Positions 7,635 through 9,034 of a stretch of 9,034 bases of DNA are shown here, in pieces; the first letter of the stretch is position 1; every line of letters starts with the position of its first letter. Made by a program: the position numbers and the translations under genes. A model generated the notes under the pieces. The model was not told where the DNA came from, did not search any database, and worked only from the letters and a program-made list of their open reading frames with translations. The DNA is taken from NCBI GenBank assembly GCA_902796505.1, contig CADBPA010000187.1, positions 1 through 9,034 on the forward strand, written 5' to 3'. The stretch comes from an uncultured Ruminococcus sp. GTDB taxonomy: Bacteria > Bacillota > Clostridia > Oscillospirales > CAG-272.

Positions 7635-9034
7635 ATGAAAAATTCCATCTTTGCCGGCAGAAGCCGGAGAACGAAGATCTTCACCGTGATCACGGTCGCG
7701 GCGATCCTTCTGCTTCTGCTGCTCAATCTGGGGGTGACCTATTTCAGCGTGTTCGGAACGGCGTTTCTCGATATGACGCCCGAACGGCTCTACACCCTCT
7801 CGGATAAAATGAAAGAAGAATGCGCCTTTCTCGACGATCTGAAGGACGAAAACGGCGATCCGGCGGAGGTCGGGATGATCTTCTGCGCCGATCCCGATAC
7901 CCTGATCGCCTCGACCGAGACGCGCGTCACCTACTATATGGCGCTCGCCTTGCGGCAGAAGTACAAGAATTTCAAGGTCTCGACCGTGAACGTCAAGCTC
8001 GATCCGACCGCCGTTTCGGCGTATCGGACGACCTCTCTCACCGAGATCTCGCCGACCAGCGTGATCCTCACCTACAAGAACAAATACCGCGTCGTCGGCG
8101 CGGGGAGCTTCTGGATGACGATGAACGATTCCTACTACTCCTACAACGGAGAGTACCGGCTCGCCTCGCTTCTGCTTTCGCTGACGGCGTACGAACAGCC
8201 GATCGCCTATTTCGTCACCGGCCACGGCGAGCGCGTGTACGATCCGGATCAGCCGACCTCTCCGATGAGCGCCTCCTGCGGAAGCCTCGTCGATCTGCTT
8301 GCCGATCAGGGACTGACGCCGCGGCTGCTCGATCTCTCGGCGGTCGATCGCGTGCCGGAGGACTGCGCGCTGCTGATCATCAACGATCCGCGCGAGGACT
8401 TCACCGCCGATCCCGAAAGGCTGGACGAGTTCGGCTATATCTCCGACACCGAAAAGATCGAACGCTACCTGATCGCGGGGGCGGGAACGGTGATGGTGGA
8501 CAAGGACTACCGCCTCTCGCTTCCCAACCTCGAAGACCTGCTTTCCGAGTGGGGCGTGCGTTTTCTCGACGCACGGGTGGCGGATGAGGAGCAGTCGCTT
8601 GCCGACGAGGAAAACAGCGGCACCGCTCTGATCGCCTCCTACAATACCGAAGAGGACAGCTACGGCTACTCGGTCTATACCGGTTACGCGACGCTCGCCT
8701 CCTCGCCGCGCTGCCTCATCCGGGACACCGGCGCCGTCGAGTGTTCCTACGACGGATCGGAAGGCAAGAACGAGCCGGGGACCTTCAACACCTCGGTCCT
8801 CTATTCCCCCTTCCTGATGAGCGGCCCGAACGCCTCCCTCTACGCCGAAAACCCGGAGACCGGCGAATACAGCGTCCTGACCGGAGATCAGCAGCACGAC
8901 GTGCGCGATCTCTGCGCCGTCTCGGCGCGGATGGCGATGAACTCGGAGAACGGCAACTACCATTACTCCTATCTCTTCGCCGGCGCGAGCGGACAGCTCT
9001 TCTCGAACGAATCGCTCTCCGACGGATCCTTTGC
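7635..9034 (+). CDS. GldG-family membrane protein, second copy (cut by window end)
   Basis: The frame is open from this ATG to the last base, giving 466 full codons with no stop; the 3' end lies outside. AGGA at 7621-7624 sits 10 nt upstream. The N-terminus is basic (RSRRTK) with one strong hydrophobic helix at about 15-38, followed by a large, probably extracytoplasmic part. VTGHGER (194-200) matches the TGHG motif of the preceding protein. CALLIINDPREDF (244-256) and IERYLIAGAGTVMVDKDYR (275-293), followed by EDLLSEWGVRF, line up in order with the corresponding blocks there. The two are therefore distant relatives, but overall similarity looks low and this one lacks the GGNLYVSLDP wording. 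A C-terminal helix like that of the first copy is expected beyond the edge. It is 38 nt downstream in the same operon with no terminator between. Function is unknown. Confidence 0.85.
   Translation, partial: MKNSIFAGRSRRTKIFTVITVAAILLLLLLNLGVTYFSVFGTAFLDMTPERLYTLSDKMKEECAFLDDLKDENGDPAEVGMIFCADPDTLIASTETRVTYYMALALRQKYKNFKVSTVNVKLDPTAVSAYRTTSLTEISPTSVILTYKNKYRVVGAGSFWMTMNDSYYSYNGEYRLASLLLSLTAYEQPIAYFVTGHGERVYDPDQPTSPMSASCGSLVDLLADQGLTPRLLDLSAVDRVPEDCALLIINDPREDFTADPERLDEFGYISDTEKIERYLIAGAGTVMVDKDYRLSLPNLEDLLSEWGVRFLDARVADEEQSLADEENSGTALIASYNTEEDSYGYSVYTGYATLASSPRCLIRDTGAVECSYDGSEGKNEPGTFNTSVLYSPFLMSGPNASLYAENPETGEYSVLTGDQQHDVRDLCAVSARMAMNSENGNYHYSYLFAGASGQLFSNESLSDGSF

Overview
This window looks like chromosome from a moderately GC-rich member of the Bacillota, most likely an uncultured gut-type Clostridia (Oscillospirales or Christensenellales relatives). 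That placement is inferred from Firmicutes-like AlaRS and TrpRS sequences, sigma-A type promoters with near-consensus boxes, and a GldA/GldF/GldG-type ABC operon of the kind often seen in those groups. It was not tested by any search. Genes are GC-rich, whereas the promoter regions are AT-rich. There are five complete genes and one gene cut by the right edge. I see no rRNA, tRNA, CRISPR array, insertion sequence or phage gene.

Left half (1-3969): housekeeping translation. alaS (alanyl-tRNA synthetase, + strand, 185-2800) follows a clear promoter with a leader of only about 30 nt. It converges on trpS (tryptophanyl-tRNA synthetase, - strand, 2971-3969). The 170-nt gap between their stop codons holds two intrinsic terminators and a further hairpin between them. 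trpS has a perfect TTGACA-N17-TATAAT promoter and an 83-nt leader with a repeated GC-rich element that allows two mutually exclusive hairpins. Neither leader resembles a T-box.

Middle (3970-4371): a 402-nt divergent control region. From left to right it holds the trpS leader, the trpS promoter, a 19-bp near-perfect dyad, phased A-tracts, an extended -10 promoter pointing right, and a purine-rich leader of about 148 nt with possible alternative structures ending next to the ribosome binding site.

Right half (4372-9034 and beyond): a tightly spaced operon encoding an ABC-2 type system. The order is ATPase (GldA/CcmA-like), six-helix permease (GldF/NosY-like), and two successive membrane-anchored GldG/IFT-like auxiliary proteins, the second truncated by the window edge. 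By family knowledge the ATPase and permease form the transport core, and the GldG-like proteins act on the outer face of the membrane. The substrate and function of such systems outside Bacteroidota gliding motility are not established, so this operon is the part of the window that deserves attention.

A striking property of all six genes is the near-total absence of TTA, CTA and TCA codons. I find one such codon in about 2,730, at the second position of the permease gene. This is also why very long open frames appear on the antisense strand; those are not genes.
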